This document shows positions 17,240 to 27,449 of a stretch of 64,000 bases of DNA, one piece after another; position 1 is the first letter of the stretch, and the number at the start of each line of letters is the position of its first letter. This stretch comes from Bordetella flabilis (GTDB lineage Bacteria > Pseudomonadota > Gammaproteobacteria > Burkholderiales > Burkholderiaceae_B): assembly GCF_001676725.1 (NCBI RefSeq), contig NZ_CP016172.1:2604001-2668000 (forward strand). Direction: 5' to 3'. The translations under genes were made by a program, and so were the position numbers. Under the pieces are notes generated by a model, which saw only the letters and a list, made by a program, of their open reading frames with translations, was not told the origin of the DNA and did not search any database.

Positions 17240-20200
17240 ATGGCTAAGTTTTTCATAGAAAGGCCGGTGTTCGCCTGGGTGATCGCCATCGTCATGATGC
17301 TGGCGGGCGCCCTGTCCATCCTGCGTCTGCCGATATCGCAATACCCCGCCATCGCACCGCCCTCGATCAGCATCCAGGTGAATTACCCGGGTGCATCGGC
17401 CCAGACGGTGCAGGATACGGTCGTCCAGGTCATCGAGCAGCAGATGAACGGGCTCGATGGCCTGGAGTACATGAACTCCGAGAGCGCGGCCGACGGCAGC
17501 GTCACCATCACGCTGACCTTCACGCAGGGCACCAATGCCGACACGGCGCAGGTGCAGGTGCAGAACAAGCTGTCGTTGGCGCAGCCGCTCTTGCCCCAGG
17601 AGGTGCAGCAGCAGGGTATCCGCGTCACCAAGGCCACCAAGAACTTCCTGCTGGTGGCCGCGTTCATCTCCACGGACGGCAGCATGTCGCGCGCCGACCT
17701 GGCCGACTATGTCGCGTCCTATGTGCAGGACCCGATCAGCCGCACCAGCGGCGTCGGCGATTTCCAGTTGTTCGGCTCGCAGTACGCGATGCGCATCTGG
17801 CTCGACCCGGCCAAACTGCTGAACTACAGCCTGACCACGGTGGATGTGGTCAACGCCATTTCGCAGCAGAACGTGCAGGTCTCCACGGGGCAGCTGGGCG
17901 GGCTGCCGGCCGTGCGCGGGCAGGACCTGACGGCGACCATCATCGGGCCGTCGCGCCTGCAGACGCCGGAGCAATTCGGCAACATCCTGCTGAAGGTGAA
18001 TGCGGATGGCTCGCAGGTGCGCCTGCGTGACGTCGGCAGCGTCAGCCTGGGCGCGCAGTCCTATACCATCGACAGCCTGTACAACGGCAAGCCGGCCGCC
18101 GGCCTGGCGATCAAGCTGGCCGCCGGGGCCAATGCCCTGGACACGGCCGAGGCAGTGCGGCACACCGTGGACGGCCTCAAGCCTTTCTTCCCGCCCGGCA
18201 TGGACGTGGTCTATCCCTACGACACGACCCCCTTCGTCAAGCTTTCGATCGAGGACGTGTTCAAGACACTGGGCGAAGCCATCGTGCTGGTTTTCCTGGT
18301 GATGTACCTGTTCCTGCAGAATCTGCGGGCCACACTGGTGCCCACGCTGGCGGTGCCGGTGGTGCTGCTGGGCACCTTCGGGGTCCTTGCGGCGTTCGGG
18401 TATTCGATCAATACGCTGACGATGTTCGGCATGGTGCTGGCCATCGGCCTGCTGGTGGACGATGCCATCGTGGTCGTGGAGAACGTCGAACGGGTCATGG
18501 CCGAAGAAGGCCTGACGCCGCGCCAGGCCACGCGCAAGTCCATGGAGCAGATCACCGGCGCGCTGGTCGGCATCGCCATGGTGCTGGCCGCCGTGTTCAT
18601 TCCGATGGCCTTCTTCGGCGGGTCCACGGGCGTGATCTACCGGCAGTTCTCCATCACCATCGTGTCCGCCATGGCGCTATCCGTGCTGGTGGCCCTGGTC
18701 TTCACGCCGGCGCTGTGCGCGACGCTGCTCAAGCCTATCGCCCCGGGCCACCACGAGAACAAGCGCGGCTTCTTCGGCTGGTTCAACCGCGTCTTCAACC
18801 GCAGCAGCCACGGCTATGCCAACACCGTGTCGCGCGTGTTGAATCGCACGCCGCGCGTGCTGCTGATCTATGCGCTGATCGTGGCCGGCATGGTGTTCCT
18901 GTTCACCCGTATTCCGACGTCCTTCCTGCCGGACGAGGACCAGGGCATCCTGTTCGTGCAGGTCGCCACGCCGTCCGGCGCGACGGCCGAGCGCACCCAG
19001 GCGGTACTGGACCAGGCCACCAAGTACCTGCTCGATGACGAAAAGGATACGGTGGCGTCGGTGTTCGCCATCAACGGCTTCAACTTCGGCGGCCGGGGGC
19101 AGAATGCCGGGCTGATGTTCGTCAAGCTCAAGGACTGGGGCGACCGGCCCGATGCGCGGCAGAAGGTCGCCGCGCTGGCGCAGCGCGCGTCCGCGCACTT
19201 CGCGCAAACCATACGCGATGCGCAGGTGATCGCCTTTGCGCCGCCCGCCGTGCTGGAACTGGGCAATGCCACGGGCTTCGACTTCCAGTTGATGGATCGC
19301 GGGGGGCTGGGGCACGATCGCCTGCTGGCCGCGCGCAACCAGTTGCTGGCCGAAGCGGCGAAGAGCCCCGTCCTGATGGCCGTACGGCCCAACAGCGTGG
19401 AGGACGCCCCGCAGTACCGCCTGAACATCGACCGCGAAAAGGCGCGCGTGCTGGGCATTTCCATCCAGGACGTCAACAGCGTGCTGACGACGGCCTGGGG
19501 TTCCACCTACGTCAACGACTTCATCGACCGCGGCCGCGTCAAGAAGGTCTACGTGCAGGGCATGCCCAGCTCGCGCATGTTGCCCGACGACCTGAACAAG
19601 TGGTACGTGCGCAATGCGGCGGGCGATATGGTGCCGTTCTCGGCCTTCGCATCGGCGGACTGGACTTATGGGCCGCAGAAGCTGAACCGCTACAACGGCG
19701 TGCCGGCTTATGAAATCCTGGGCCAGCCGGCGCCCGGGCGCAGCACCGGCGAAGCCATGGCGGAAATGGAGCGCATCGCCGCCACCATGCCGCCGGGTAT
19801 CGGCTACGAGTGGACCGGCCTGTCGTATGAGGAAAGGTTGTCCGGTTCGCAGGCGCCGGCGTTGTATGCGATATCGCTGATCGTGGTGTTCCTGTGCCTG
19901 GCCGCCTTGTACGAAAGCTGGTCCATTCCCACGGCGGTGATGATGGTGGTCCCGCTGGGCATCATCGGCGCGCTGGCGGCCACGCTGTTGCGCGGCCTGT
20001 CCAATGACGTGTACTTCCAGGTCGGTCTGTTGACGACGGTCGGCCTGGCCGCCAAAAACGCCATCCTGATCGTCGAGTTCGCCAAGGAGCATTACGAATC
20101 CGGGGCGAGCCTGACGGAGTCGGCCATCCATGCGGCGCGGCAGCGGCTGCGGCCCATCCTGATGACCTCGATGGCGTTCATCCTGGGCGTGGTCCCGCTG

Positions 20201-20431
20201 GCCATCGCCAGCGGCGCCGGCTCGGGTAGCCAGAACGCCATCGGTACCGGCGTGATCGGCGGCATGCTGACCGCGACCTTCCTGGCGATTTTCTTTGTGC
20301 CGACCTTCTTCGTCGCGATGCTGCGGGTATTCAAGGTCAAGCGCCAAAGCGAACGCGGCGACCCGCACGACCCCGGCGATCCGAAACACAGTACGACGCC
20401 CCCGGCGCAAGCAGGGGGGCATGCCGAATGA
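17240..20431 (+). CDS. RND multidrug efflux permease (AcrB/MexB family)
   Basis: 1063 residues, the full HAE1 length. It starts [17 protein letters not shown], and the proton-relay aspartates fall at D407/D408 ([12 protein letters not shown]) exactly as in AcrB. Twelve membrane helices and two large periplasmic loops are evident. It pumps amphipathic drugs, solvents or metabolites from periplasm or membrane through the channel encoded by the next gene, whose start overlaps its stop (ATGA). The C-terminal tail after the last helix is hydrophilic ([11 protein letters not shown]). Confidence 0.95.
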   Translation: MAKFFIERPVFAWVIAIVMMLAGALSILRLPISQYPAIAPPSISIQVNYPGASAQTVQDTVVQVIEQQMNGLDGLEYMNSESAADGSVTITLTFTQGTNADTAQVQVQNKLSLAQPLLPQEVQQQGIRVTKATKNFLLVAAFISTDGSMSRADLADYVASYVQDPISRTSGVGDFQLFGSQYAMRIWLDPAKLLNYSLTTVDVVNAISQQNVQVSTGQLGGLPAVRGQDLTATIIGPSRLQTPEQFGNILLKVNADGSQVRLRDVGSVSLGAQSYTIDSLYNGKPAAGLAIKLAAGANALDTAEAVRHTVDGLKPFFPPGMDVVYPYDTTPFVKLSIEDVFKTLGEAIVLVFLVMYLFLQNLRATLVPTLAVPVVLLGTFGVLAAFGYSINTLTMFGMVLAIGLLVDDAIVVVENVERVMAEEGLTPRQATRKSMEQITGALVGIAMVLAAVFIPMAFFGGSTGVIYRQFSITIVSAMALSVLVALVFTPALCATLLKPIAPGHHENKRGFFGWFNRVFNRSSHGYANTVSRVLNRTPRVLLIYALIVAGMVFLFTRIPTSFLPDEDQGILFVQVATPSGATAERTQAVLDQATKYLLDDEKDTVASVFAINGFNFGGRGQNAGLMFVKLKDWGDRPDARQKVAALAQRASAHFAQTIRDAQVIAFAPPAVLELGNATGFDFQLMDRGGLGHDRLLAARNQLLAEAAKSPVLMAVRPNSVEDAPQYRLNIDREKARVLGISIQDVNSVLTTAWGSTYVNDFIDRGRVKKVYVQGMPSSRMLPDDLNKWYVRNAAGDMVPFSAFASADWTYGPQKLNRYNGVPAYEILGQPAPGRSTGEAMAEMERIAATMPPGIGYEWTGLSYEERLSGSQAPALYAISLIVVFLCLAALYESWSIPTAVMMVVPLGIIGALAATLLRGLSNDVYFQVGLLTTVGLAAKNAILIVEFAKEHYESGASLTESAIHAARQRLRPILMTSMAFILGVVPLAIASGAGSGSQNAIGTGVIGGMLTATFLAIFFVPTFFVAMLRVFKVKRQSERGDPHDPGDPKHSTTPPAQAGGHAE

Positions 20432-22026
20432 CAACGAAAGCAATGAGTAGAACGCTGTGCCTGTCGCTGTCCGCCACCATGGCGGCGGTGTTGGCCGGCT
20501 GCACCCTGATGCCGGATTACGAACGGCCCGCGGCGCCCGTCGACGCGGCGTATCCGACCGGACCGGCATACCGCTCCATTAACCAGGCGCCCGGCCGGTC
20601 GCGCGATCCGGCCACGCCCGATGTGGGCTGGCGCGACTTCTATACCGACCCGCTCCTGCAGCAGGTCATCGCGCTGTCGCTGGAAAACAACCGCGACCTG
20701 CGCGTGGCGGCCCTGAACGTGGAAGCCGCGCGGGCGACCTACCGGATCCAGCGCGCGCAAGTGTTGCCCACGGTGACGGTGGGCGCCCAGGAATCGGCGC
20801 AGCGCCTGCCGGGCGACCTCTCGCAAAGTGGCCGCGCGACCACCACCCGCAGCTACCAGGTGGGTGCCAATGTCTCGGCCTGGGAACTGGATCTGTTCGG
20901 GCGTCTGCGCAGCCTCAATGAACAGGCGCTGCAGTTGTACCTGGCGCAGGACGAGACTCGGACGGCGACGCAGCTGGCGCTGATCTCCGAAGTGGCCAGC
21001 GCCTACATGACGCTGCGTGCGGACCAGGAGCTCCTGCAGCTGACGCGCGATACGCTCAAGAGCCAGCGCGACTCGTACGAGTTGACCAAGCAGAGCTACG
21101 ACAACAACATTGCCACGGCGCTCGACCTGAGCCAGGCGGAGATCTCCGTGCGCACCGCCGAACGCAACCTGGCGCAGTTCGAGCGGCAGGCGGCGCAGGA
21201 CATGAATGCGCTGGTGCTGCTGGTGGGCAATCCGCTGCCGCAGGATGTGCGCGCCAGGCTGGACCAACCGTCGCCGCTGAACGATGCGCTGATGCCGACC
21301 ACCTTGCCGGCGGGGCTGCCGTCCGACCTGCTGGAGCGCCGTCCCGATATCCGGGCCGCCGAGCACCAGCTGGAGGCCGCCAACGCCAATATCGGCGCTG
21401 CGCGCGCGGCATTCTTTCCCAGCATCACGCTGACGGGCGGGGCCGGCACGGCCAGCGCCAGCCTGGGCCGCCTGTTCGATGGCGGGCAGGGGGCCTGGAG
21501 CTTCACGCCGCAGATCAACATACCGATCTTCACCGGCGGATCGCTGCAAGCGAATCTCGATCTTGCCAAGGTGCAGAAACGGATCGAGATCGCCACGTAC
21601 GAGGGCGCCATCCAGTCGGCGTTCCGCGAGGTGGCCGACGCCCTGGCCGGCCGCGGTACGCTGGACGACCAGATCCGCGCGCAGCAGCTCCTGGTGGACG
21701 CCAACCAGCGGGCCTACGACTTGTCGGAACAACGCTTCCGGCAGGGCGTGGACAGCTATCTGAGCGTGCTGGACTCGCAGCGGTCGCTCTACGACGCGCA
21801 GCAGGTGCTGGTGCAGACCCGGCTGGCGCGCCTGACGAATCTGGTGGACCTCTACAAGGCCCTGGGCGGCGGCTGGACGGAAAAGACCGTGGCGCAGCAG
21901 CAGCCGGCGCAGGCGCCGCAACAGCCGCCGCAGGCGTTGCAGCAACCCCAGGCGCAACAACAGCCCGGCGCGCAGCCGCCGCAACAACCGCAGGCGCAGG
22001 CGCCGCAACAGTCCCCGCAATGGTAA
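20428..22026 (+). CDS. Outer-membrane efflux channel (OprM/NodT family lipoprotein)
   Basis: 532 residues. Lipobox LAGC with Cys25, then PDYERP and the paired helical repeats of the TolC fold (two OEP domains about 70-265 and 290-470, with [14 protein letters not shown] and the final [15 protein letters not shown]). It completes the tripartite pump. Unusual: residues about 490-532 form a Gln/Pro-rich tail ([16 protein letters not shown]) beyond where OprM proteins end, probably disordered and periplasmic. A second in-frame ATG at 20443 could be the real start. Confidence 0.93.
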   Translation: MTTKAMSRTLCLSLSATMAAVLAGCTLMPDYERPAAPVDAAYPTGPAYRSINQAPGRSRDPATPDVGWRDFYTDPLLQQVIALSLENNRDLRVAALNVEAARATYRIQRAQVLPTVTVGAQESAQRLPGDLSQSGRATTTRSYQVGANVSAWELDLFGRLRSLNEQALQLYLAQDETRTATQLALISEVASAYMTLRADQELLQLTRDTLKSQRDSYELTKQSYDNNIATALDLSQAEISVRTAERNLAQFERQAAQDMNALVLLVGNPLPQDVRARLDQPSPLNDALMPTTLPAGLPSDLLERRPDIRAAEHQLEAANANIGAARAAFFPSITLTGGAGTASASLGRLFDGGQGAWSFTPQINIPIFTGGSLQANLDLAKVQKRIEIATYEGAIQSAFREVADALAGRGTLDDQIRAQQLLVDANQRAYDLSEQRFRQGVDSYLSVLDSQRSLYDAQQVLVQTRLARLTNLVDLYKALGGGWTEKTVAQQQPAQAPQQPPQALQQPQAQQQPGAQPPQQPQAQAPQQSPQW

Positions 22027-22120
22027 GGGGCCGCGCGCGTGGCGCACGCGGCGCGTGGATGTGCGGATCTACGCGCCGTCGCGCTGCTTCTGCCGTCTCG
22101 CGCAGGCGGCCACCCGCATT

Positions 22121-22978
22121 TCAGTCCTCGCGGTAGTCCAGCGTGAAGCGCGCCCGCGCGTCCTGGCCGAGCACATCCTTGAGCCAGGGCAGGGCGTGCT
22201 TCAACTGCTCGGCCAGCGTCCATGGCGGGTTGACCAGGAACATCCCGCTGCCATGCAGCCCGTAACCCTCGCTGGCAGGCTTCTTCACCGAAAGGCTGGC
22301 ATGAAGCCAGCGCTTGACGCCGGCTTTTTCCAATTGGCGCGGCAGTTCCTGCGATTCGCGCCGCTGCACCTGCGGGTACCAGACCGCATAGGTGCCGGTG
22401 GCGAAGCGCTTGATGCCTTCCTTCAGCGCCAGCGCGACGCGGCGGTAATCCTGCTTGTCCTCGTACGAGGGATCGAACAGGACCAGGCCGCGCCGGGAAG
22501 GCGGCGGCAGCAGGGCCTTCATGCCCTCGAACCCGTCGGTGGCATAGATGGTGGTCTGCCGCAGGGCCGTGCCGCCGAGCCGCTCCAGGTTCGTCACCAG
22601 GACCTCGGCTTCGGTGGGATGCAGTTCGAACAGTCGCAGGCGGTCATGCTCGCGCAAGGCGTCCAGCGCCAGCCAGGGCGAGCCCGGATAGTGCCGCAAC
22701 TGGCCATTGCCGTTGTAGTCGCGTATCCGTTCCACGTAGCGCGCCAGCAGCGGCGGCAAGTCCGGGCGATCCCAGAGCCGGCCGATGCCGTCGGCGAACT
22801 CCGCATTCTTGGAGGCCCAATCGCTGTCCAGGCGGTACAAGCCCGCCCCGGCGTGCGTATCGATAACCCAGTAGGGCGCATCCTTCTGGCCCAGGTAATC
22901 CAGGATGTGGATCAGGATGGCGTGCTTGAGTACGTCGGCGTGGTTGCCGGCATGAAAGGCGTGGCGGTAGCTGAACAA
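22121..22978 (-). CDS. rlmJ: 23S rRNA (adenine-2030-N6)-methyltransferase RlmJ
   Basis: 285 residues when read from a TTG start at 22978 (FSYRHAFHAGNHADVLKH). No ATG or GTG is suitably placed, and RlmJ proteins begin with this segment right after the initiator. The SAM-binding stretch YWVIDTHAGAGLY and the N6-methyltransferase motif DPSYE are present. It methylates A2030 of 23S rRNA. It is 35 bp downstream of ugpQ on the same strand and converges on the efflux operon. Confidence 0.9.
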   Translation of the reverse strand: MFSYRHAFHAGNHADVLKHAILIHILDYLGQKDAPYWVIDTHAGAGLYRLDSDWASKNAEFADGIGRLWDRPDLPPLLARYVERIRDYNGNGQLRHYPGSPWLALDALREHDRLRLFELHPTEAEVLVTNLERLGGTALRQTTIYATDGFEGMKALLPPPSRRGLVLFDPSYEDKQDYRRVALALKEGIKRFATGTYAVWYPQVQRRESQELPRQLEKAGVKRWLHASLSVKKPASEGYGLHGSGMFLVNPPWTLAEQLKHALPWLKDVLGQDARARFTLDYRED

Positions 22979-23013
22979 GGCAGTTTCTCGTGAGGGGGCG
23001 CTGGCCGGCGCGT

Positions 23014-23763
23014 TCAGGCGTCGGGCCGGATGGCGGCCAGTTCGTCCGTGAAGATGGCGTCCACGCCCCAGTCCAGCAGCTGCCGCGCGCGGGCAGGGTC
23101 GTTCACCGTCCATGCCGCGAGCCGGTAGCCCGCGGCATGCACCGATTGCACCAGCGCCGGCGTGACGTCCTTCTGGTTGACGTTGAGACCGGCACAGTCG
23201 TGCTGCACCAGCCGATCGCGCCAGTCCGTGGGAATCTTCTCGACCAGCAGCGCGCGCGGTATCTGCGGCGCCGCCACGTGCGCGGCGGTCAGCGCGGCTT
23301 CCGAGAACGAAGACAGCAGAGGCGGCACGGGCGCATCGCGCCAGAGTTCGCGCACGGCCAGCGCGACCGCCGTCCCCGTCTCCATTTCGCGCCCGGGGCA
23401 GGGCTTGATTTCGACGTTGCTGGCAATGCCTTGTTCGATCGTGTAGCGCGCCACTTCCTGCAGCGTCGGAATCCGCGCGCCGGCGAAGGCGGGCGAATGC
23501 CAGGCCCCGGCATCCAGCGCGGCCAGTTCGGCATATGTCCTGGCGGCGGCGGGTCCCTGGCCATTGGTGGTGCGGTCCAGGTCGTCGTCGTGGAGCAGGA
23601 TCAGCACGTCGTCCTTGCTGAGCTTGACGTCGTATTCGAACATCCGGTAGCCATGCTCGAAGCCGGCACGCATGCCGGCCAGGGTGTTCTCGGGCGCCAG
23701 CCGTCCGCCTCCGCGGTGCGCGATCAGCCGGGGATAGGGCCAGGGTGACAGAGAAGTGGTCAT
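23014..23763 (-). CDS. ugpQ: Glycerophosphodiester phosphodiesterase UgpQ
   Basis: 249 residues, no signal peptide, so a cytoplasmic GDPD-fold enzyme of UgpQ type. Metal and catalytic residues are present: IAHRGG (14-19), PENT (24-27), EYDVKLSKD, HDDDLDRTTNG and VEIKP. It cleaves glycerophosphodiesters to glycerol-3-phosphate and an alcohol. The matching importer (ugpBAEC) is 34 kb away at 57.7-62.1 kb. First gene of a two-gene operon with rlmJ. Confidence 0.93.
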   Translation of the reverse strand: MTTSLSPWPYPRLIAHRGGGRLAPENTLAGMRAGFEHGYRMFEYDVKLSKDDVLILLHDDDLDRTTNGQGPAAARTYAELAALDAGAWHSPAFAGARIPTLQEVARYTIEQGIASNVEIKPCPGREMETGTAVALAVRELWRDAPVPPLLSSFSEAALTAAHVAAPQIPRALLVEKIPTDWRDRLVQHDCAGLNVNQKDVTPALVQSVHAAGYRLAAWTVNDPARARQLLDWGVDAIFTDELAAIRPDA

Positions 23764-24075
23764 GAAGCGTGGGCGTTTGATGGCATGATGACGACATCAA
23801 GGATACCGCACCGTCGCACGGCGGCGCCGCGGCGTCGCTCCCGGATGGGCGCCATCCGCGACGCGTGCCGGTCCCGGTGCGCGCGTCCCTGGTGCCGCCC
23901 ATGCAAACGGCACGCCGCGCCGCCCGCGCGCCGGGGTGGCCGGAGGTGCTAAACTGCAGCCCGCTGATCCGGTACCACGCAGTAATGAGAGCAAGGCGAA
24001 TCCGGTTCGCTTTTTTTTGCGTCTTTTTCGCGGATCGACACGGCTAGACGTGTACCGCGCCGCAACAGGGCCTCC
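23764..24075. other. Divergent ugpQ/ppiD intergenic region
   Basis: 312 bp without a protein gene. It must hold the promoters of ugpQ (left) and ppiD (right). TGCTAAACT at 23947-23955 looks like an extended -10 facing right, but no -35 stands out. A strong rightward terminator (23996-24018) lies between this and ppiD. No tRNA cloverleaf could be drawn. Confidence 0.5.
23996..24018 (+). terminator. Orphan Rho-independent terminator facing ppiD
   Basis: GCGAA (23996-24000) and TTCGC (24006-24010) form a stem with a 5-nt loop, followed at once by eight T (24011-24018). It is oriented rightward although no rightward gene precedes it after 22026. It may end a short RNA starting near 23960 or act as an attenuator in the ppiD leader. 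Confidence 0.65.
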
Positions 24076-26043
24076 ATGTTCGATTTCATTCGCAACCATC
24101 AGCGTTGGATGCAGTTCATCCTGCTGATCCTGATAGTTCCGTCCTTCGCCTTCTTCGGGGTGCAAAGCTACAGCAGCTTCATGTCCGAGGAGCCCAAGAT
24201 GGCGACCGTGGACGGCAAGCCGATCACGCAGCGCGAATACGACCAGGCTCGGCGCGACCAGCTGGACCAGTACCGTCAGATGATGGGCGCGCAGTTCGAC
24301 CCGGCCCTGCTGGACACGCCCGCCATGCGCGAGCGCCTGCTGGACCAGTTGATCAACCAGCGGTTGCTGGCCGCGGCCGCGGCGGCCAACCGGTTCTCGG
24401 TCTCCGACGAGACCCTGCGCAACACCATCGCGTCCAATCCCGCGGTGCAGGACAACGGCCGCTTCTCTCCGGAACGCTATCGGGCCGTCCTGGCGGCCCA
24501 GGGCCTGACGCCGGCGACGTTCGAGGCCGGCTTGCGGCGCGACCTGGCGATCGGCCGCGTGCTGGATCCCATCGGCCAGTCGGCGCGGCTGCCCGCCACG
24601 GTGGCCAACTACATCGAGAGCGCGCTGACGGAAACGCGCCACGTGCTGACGCGTCGCTTCGCCGCGGCGGACTACCGCAAGCAGGTCCAGGTCAGCGACG
24701 AAGACGTGCAGAAGTGGTACGACGGCAACAAGCAGCAGTACCTGGTGCCGGACCAGGTGCAGGCGCAATACATCGTGCTGGACGAAGCCGCCGCCAGCAC
24801 TGGCGTCCAGGTCAGCGACGATGACATCGCGCGCTACTACGAGCAGAACAAGAGCCGCTTCGGCCAGCCGGAGCGGCGCCGCGCCAGCCATATCATGATC
24901 GAGGTTCCGGCCGGCGCGACCGAGGCGCAGCGCAAGGCCGCGCGCGCCAAGGCGGACGATATCGCGCGCCAGGCGGCGGCCAACCCCTCGGCCTTCGCCG
25001 ATCTGGCCAAAAAGCTGTCCCAGGACGCCGGTTCCGCGTCCAAGGGCGGCGACCTCGGCTGGATTTCGCCCGGCATGCTGACACCTGCGCTGCAAAAGGC
25101 GATCGACGGCCTGTCCAAGGGCCAGGTATCCGGCGTGGTCGAAAGCCCCTATGGCCTGCACGTGCTCATGCTGACGGACCTGCAGCCCGCGCAGATCAAG
25201 CCGCTCGCCGAAGTGCGCGACCAGATCGCCGGCGAGATCCAGAAGCAGATCGCCGCGTCGCGCTTTTCCGACATGGCCACCAAGCTCACTTCGCTGGTCT
25301 ACGACCAGCGCGACAGCCTGCAGCCCGCCGCCGACGCGCTGGGCCTGAAGATCCGCCAGGCCGGCGGCATCACGCGCACCGGCCTGCTGCCCGAAGACCA
25401 GGCCGGCACCGGCGCGGCATCGGCCAGCCCGGATTCCGCCTTGCTGGACAACCCGCGCGTGCGCCAGGCGCTGTTCAGTCCGGAAGTCCTGCGCGACAAA
25501 CAGAACTCCGGCGTCATCGAATTGTCGCCCGACACCATGGTGGTGGTCCGCGTCGCGGCCAACACCCCGGCGCACGTTCCGCCGCTGGATAAATTGAAGG
25601 ACAAGATCCGCGCGCGCCTGGTGGACGAGCGCGCCGCGGACGCCGCCGCCAAGGCGGGCGAACAGGCGCTGGAAGCCTTGCGCAAGAATCCGGCTGCGCC
25701 GGCCGACGGGTTTGGCGGACCGGTCGACGTCTCGCGCCAGAATCCGCAGAACCTGTCCCGTCCCGTACTGGATGCCGTGATGCGGGCGCCCGCCACGCCG
25801 CTGCCCGCCTATGCCGGTACGCGCGACGGCGATGACTACGTGCTGGCGCGTATCGAGAAGGTCGAAGCAGGCAAGAGCGACCCGGGCGCGGTGGCCAGCC
25901 TGAGCCAGCAATTGTCGAATGCCTGGGGCCAGGCAGAGGACGAGGCGGTCCTGAAGATGCTGCGCAGCCAGTACAAGGTCGAGATCGCGCCGGAGGCCGC
26001 ACGCGTCCTGCAAGGCGGCGATGCCGAGACGGCCGCCGGCTGA
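24076..26043 (+). CDS. ppiD: Periplasmic folding chaperone / peptidyl-prolyl isomerase PpiD
   Basis: 655 residues. MFDFIRNHQRWMQFILLILIVPSFAFFGV supplies an N-terminal membrane anchor (about 11-30) that leaves the rest in the periplasm. A SurA-like N-domain follows (to about 265), then one parvulin domain (about 268-366, RRASHIMIEV to YGLHVLMLTD) and a C-terminal chaperone region. It works near the Sec exit on newly exported proteins. An AGGG ribosome site is at 24067-24070. Confidence 0.93.
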   Translation: MFDFIRNHQRWMQFILLILIVPSFAFFGVQSYSSFMSEEPKMATVDGKPITQREYDQARRDQLDQYRQMMGAQFDPALLDTPAMRERLLDQLINQRLLAAAAAANRFSVSDETLRNTIASNPAVQDNGRFSPERYRAVLAAQGLTPATFEAGLRRDLAIGRVLDPIGQSARLPATVANYIESALTETRHVLTRRFAAADYRKQVQVSDEDVQKWYDGNKQQYLVPDQVQAQYIVLDEAAASTGVQVSDDDIARYYEQNKSRFGQPERRRASHIMIEVPAGATEAQRKAARAKADDIARQAAANPSAFADLAKKLSQDAGSASKGGDLGWISPGMLTPALQKAIDGLSKGQVSGVVESPYGLHVLMLTDLQPAQIKPLAEVRDQIAGEIQKQIAASRFSDMATKLTSLVYDQRDSLQPAADALGLKIRQAGGITRTGLLPEDQAGTGAASASPDSALLDNPRVRQALFSPEVLRDKQNSGVIELSPDTMVVVRVAANTPAHVPPLDKLKDKIRARLVDERAADAAAKAGEQALEALRKNPAAPADGFGGPVDVSRQNPQNLSRPVLDAVMRAPATPLPAYAGTRDGDDYVLARIEKVEAGKSDPGAVASLSQQLSNAWGQAEDEAVLKMLRSQYKVEIAPEAARVLQGGDAETAAG

Positions 26044-26101
26044 TTTCGACCCGGTGGCTCGCGCGGTCGGATAACGGGCCAGCGGCCCCGTCTTCTTTGC
26101 C

Positions 26102-26749
26102 TTAGTTCAACATCGGTTTCAGCCCGGCCCAGACATTTTCCAGCAGCCTGGGCTGGCCGGCTTCGTTGGGATGCATCCCGTCAGACTGGAACAGGCTGCG
26201 GTCGGTGGCGATGCCTTCCATCAGGAAGGGAACCAGGCGCGCGTTTTCCGTGCTGGCGACCTTGGCGAAGAGGTCGCGGAATTGTTCGGTGTAGGTGCGG
26301 CCATAGTTGGGCGGGATCTGCATGCCCACGATCAGCACGGCGGCGCCGGCCTGCTTCGCCTGGCGCGCCATCTCGGTCAGGTTCTGCTGCGTCATCGCCA
26401 GCGACAGGCCGCGCAGGGCGTCATTGGACCCCAGTTCCAGTATCACAATGGCGGGATGGTGCTGGCGCAGCAAGGCGGGCAGCCGGCTGAGGCCGCCACT
26501 GGTGGTGTCGCCGCTGATGCTGGCGTTGACGACGCGATAGGCCGGGTATTGCTCTCCCAGGCGGCGGCCCAGCAGAGGCACCCAGCCGCTGCCCCGGGCG
26601 ATGCCATACTCCGCCGACAGGCTGTCACCGACCACGAGTATGGTTTTGCCGGGAATGGAACCGCCCTGGGTGGCAGCGGTCTGAGCAGAGGCGACGGCGG
26701 CGGCCGCGGCCAGGATAAACGCGAACAACAAACGGATGAGCGGGCGCAT
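26102..26749 (-). CDS. tesA: GDSL esterase / arylesterase TesA
   Basis: 215 residues with a signal peptide to about residue 22 (ASA). SGNH blocks are complete: GDSLS with Ser43, SGDTTSGG, LGSNDALRG and the C-terminal DGMHPN dyad. Periplasmic thioesterase/lysophospholipase/arylesterase of the TesA type. Its ATG (26749-26747) overlaps the ATG of the divergent ATPase gene in the tetranucleotide CATG. The ybbA-tesA divergent pairing is also found in Escherichia coli. Confidence 0.93.
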   Translation of the reverse strand: MRPLIRLLFAFILAAAAAVASAQTAATQGGSIPGKTILVVGDSLSAEYGIARGSGWVPLLGRRLGEQYPAYRVVNASISGDTTSGGLSRLPALLRQHHPAIVILELGSNDALRGLSLAMTQQNLTEMARQAKQAGAAVLIVGMQIPPNYGRTYTEQFRDLFAKVASTENARLVPFLMEGIATDRSLFQSDGMHPNEAGQPRLLENVWAGLKPMLN

Positions 26750-27425
26750 GGATACGGGAAACGCGATAGAGGTGCGGGGACTGGGCAAGCGGGTGGCCGA
26801 CGCGGGCGGGACGCTGTCCATTCTGGAAGGAATCGATTTTACGGTCTCGGCCGGAACGGCCCTGGCGATCACCGGCAGTTCCGGTTCCGGCAAATCGACC
26901 TTGCTGGGACTGCTGGCCGGCCTGGATGTTCCCAGCTCGGGCTCGGTCACCCTGGCCGGGCATGACCTGTTCGCCCTGGATGAGGACGGCCGCGCACGGC
27001 TGCGCGCCAACCACGTGGGCTTCGTATTCCAGTCCTTCCAGCTGCTACCCAACCTCACCGCGCTGGAAAATGTCATGTTGCCGCTGGAGCTGGCGGGCCA
27101 GCCCGCCCAGGAAGCTGCCCGCGGGATGCTCGAGCGCGTGGGCCTGGGCGACCGGCTGCACCATTACCCGCGGACGCTGTCCGGGGGCGAGCAGCAGCGG
27201 GTATCGCTGGCGCGCGCCTTCGTCGTCAAGCCGGACCTGTTGTTCGCCGACGAACCGACCGGCAGCCTGGACGCGGCGACCGGCGCGCGCGTCATCGACC
27301 TGATCTTCGACCTGCACCGCGAACAGGGCGCCACCCTCGTCCTGGTGACGCACGACGCCAGCCTGGCCGCGCGCTGCGAGCGGCAGCTCGTGCTGGCCGC
27401 CGGCAAGGTTGTCGCGAGCGACTGA
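26748..27425 (+). CDS. ybbA: LolD/YbbA-type ABC ATPase
   Basis: 225 residues from 26748 (or 229 from 26736). Walker A GSSGSGKS is at 43-50, signature LSGGEQQRVSLARAF and Walker B LLFADEPTGSLD are intact, as in ATPases serving FtsX-like (MacB-type) permeases. In Escherichia coli ybbA is followed by the permease gene ybbP; here the next gene is an unrelated oxidase on the other strand, so the partner is missing from this place. The start codon overlaps that of tesA, so its promoter must lie inside tesA. Confidence 0.9.
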   Translation: MDTGNAIEVRGLGKRVADAGGTLSILEGIDFTVSAGTALAITGSSGSGKSTLLGLLAGLDVPSSGSVTLAGHDLFALDEDGRARLRANHVGFVFQSFQLLPNLTALENVMLPLELAGQPAQEAARGMLERVGLGDRLHHYPRTLSGGEQQRVSLARAFVVKPDLLFADEPTGSLDAATGARVIDLIFDLHREQGATLVLVTHDASLAARCERQLVLAAGKVVASD

Positions 27426-27449
27426 GCGTACCGGCGCAATCCCGGGCCT

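Noticed and set aside
18677-22047. Long leftward frames opposite the RND operon
   Set aside because: Third-position GC bias leaves antisense frames open. The rightward AcrB and OprM proteins explain the DNA completely.
23764-24075. tRNA gene before ppiD
   Set aside because: The region has a terminator like those after tRNA genes, but no sequence folds into a cloverleaf and there is no CCA end.
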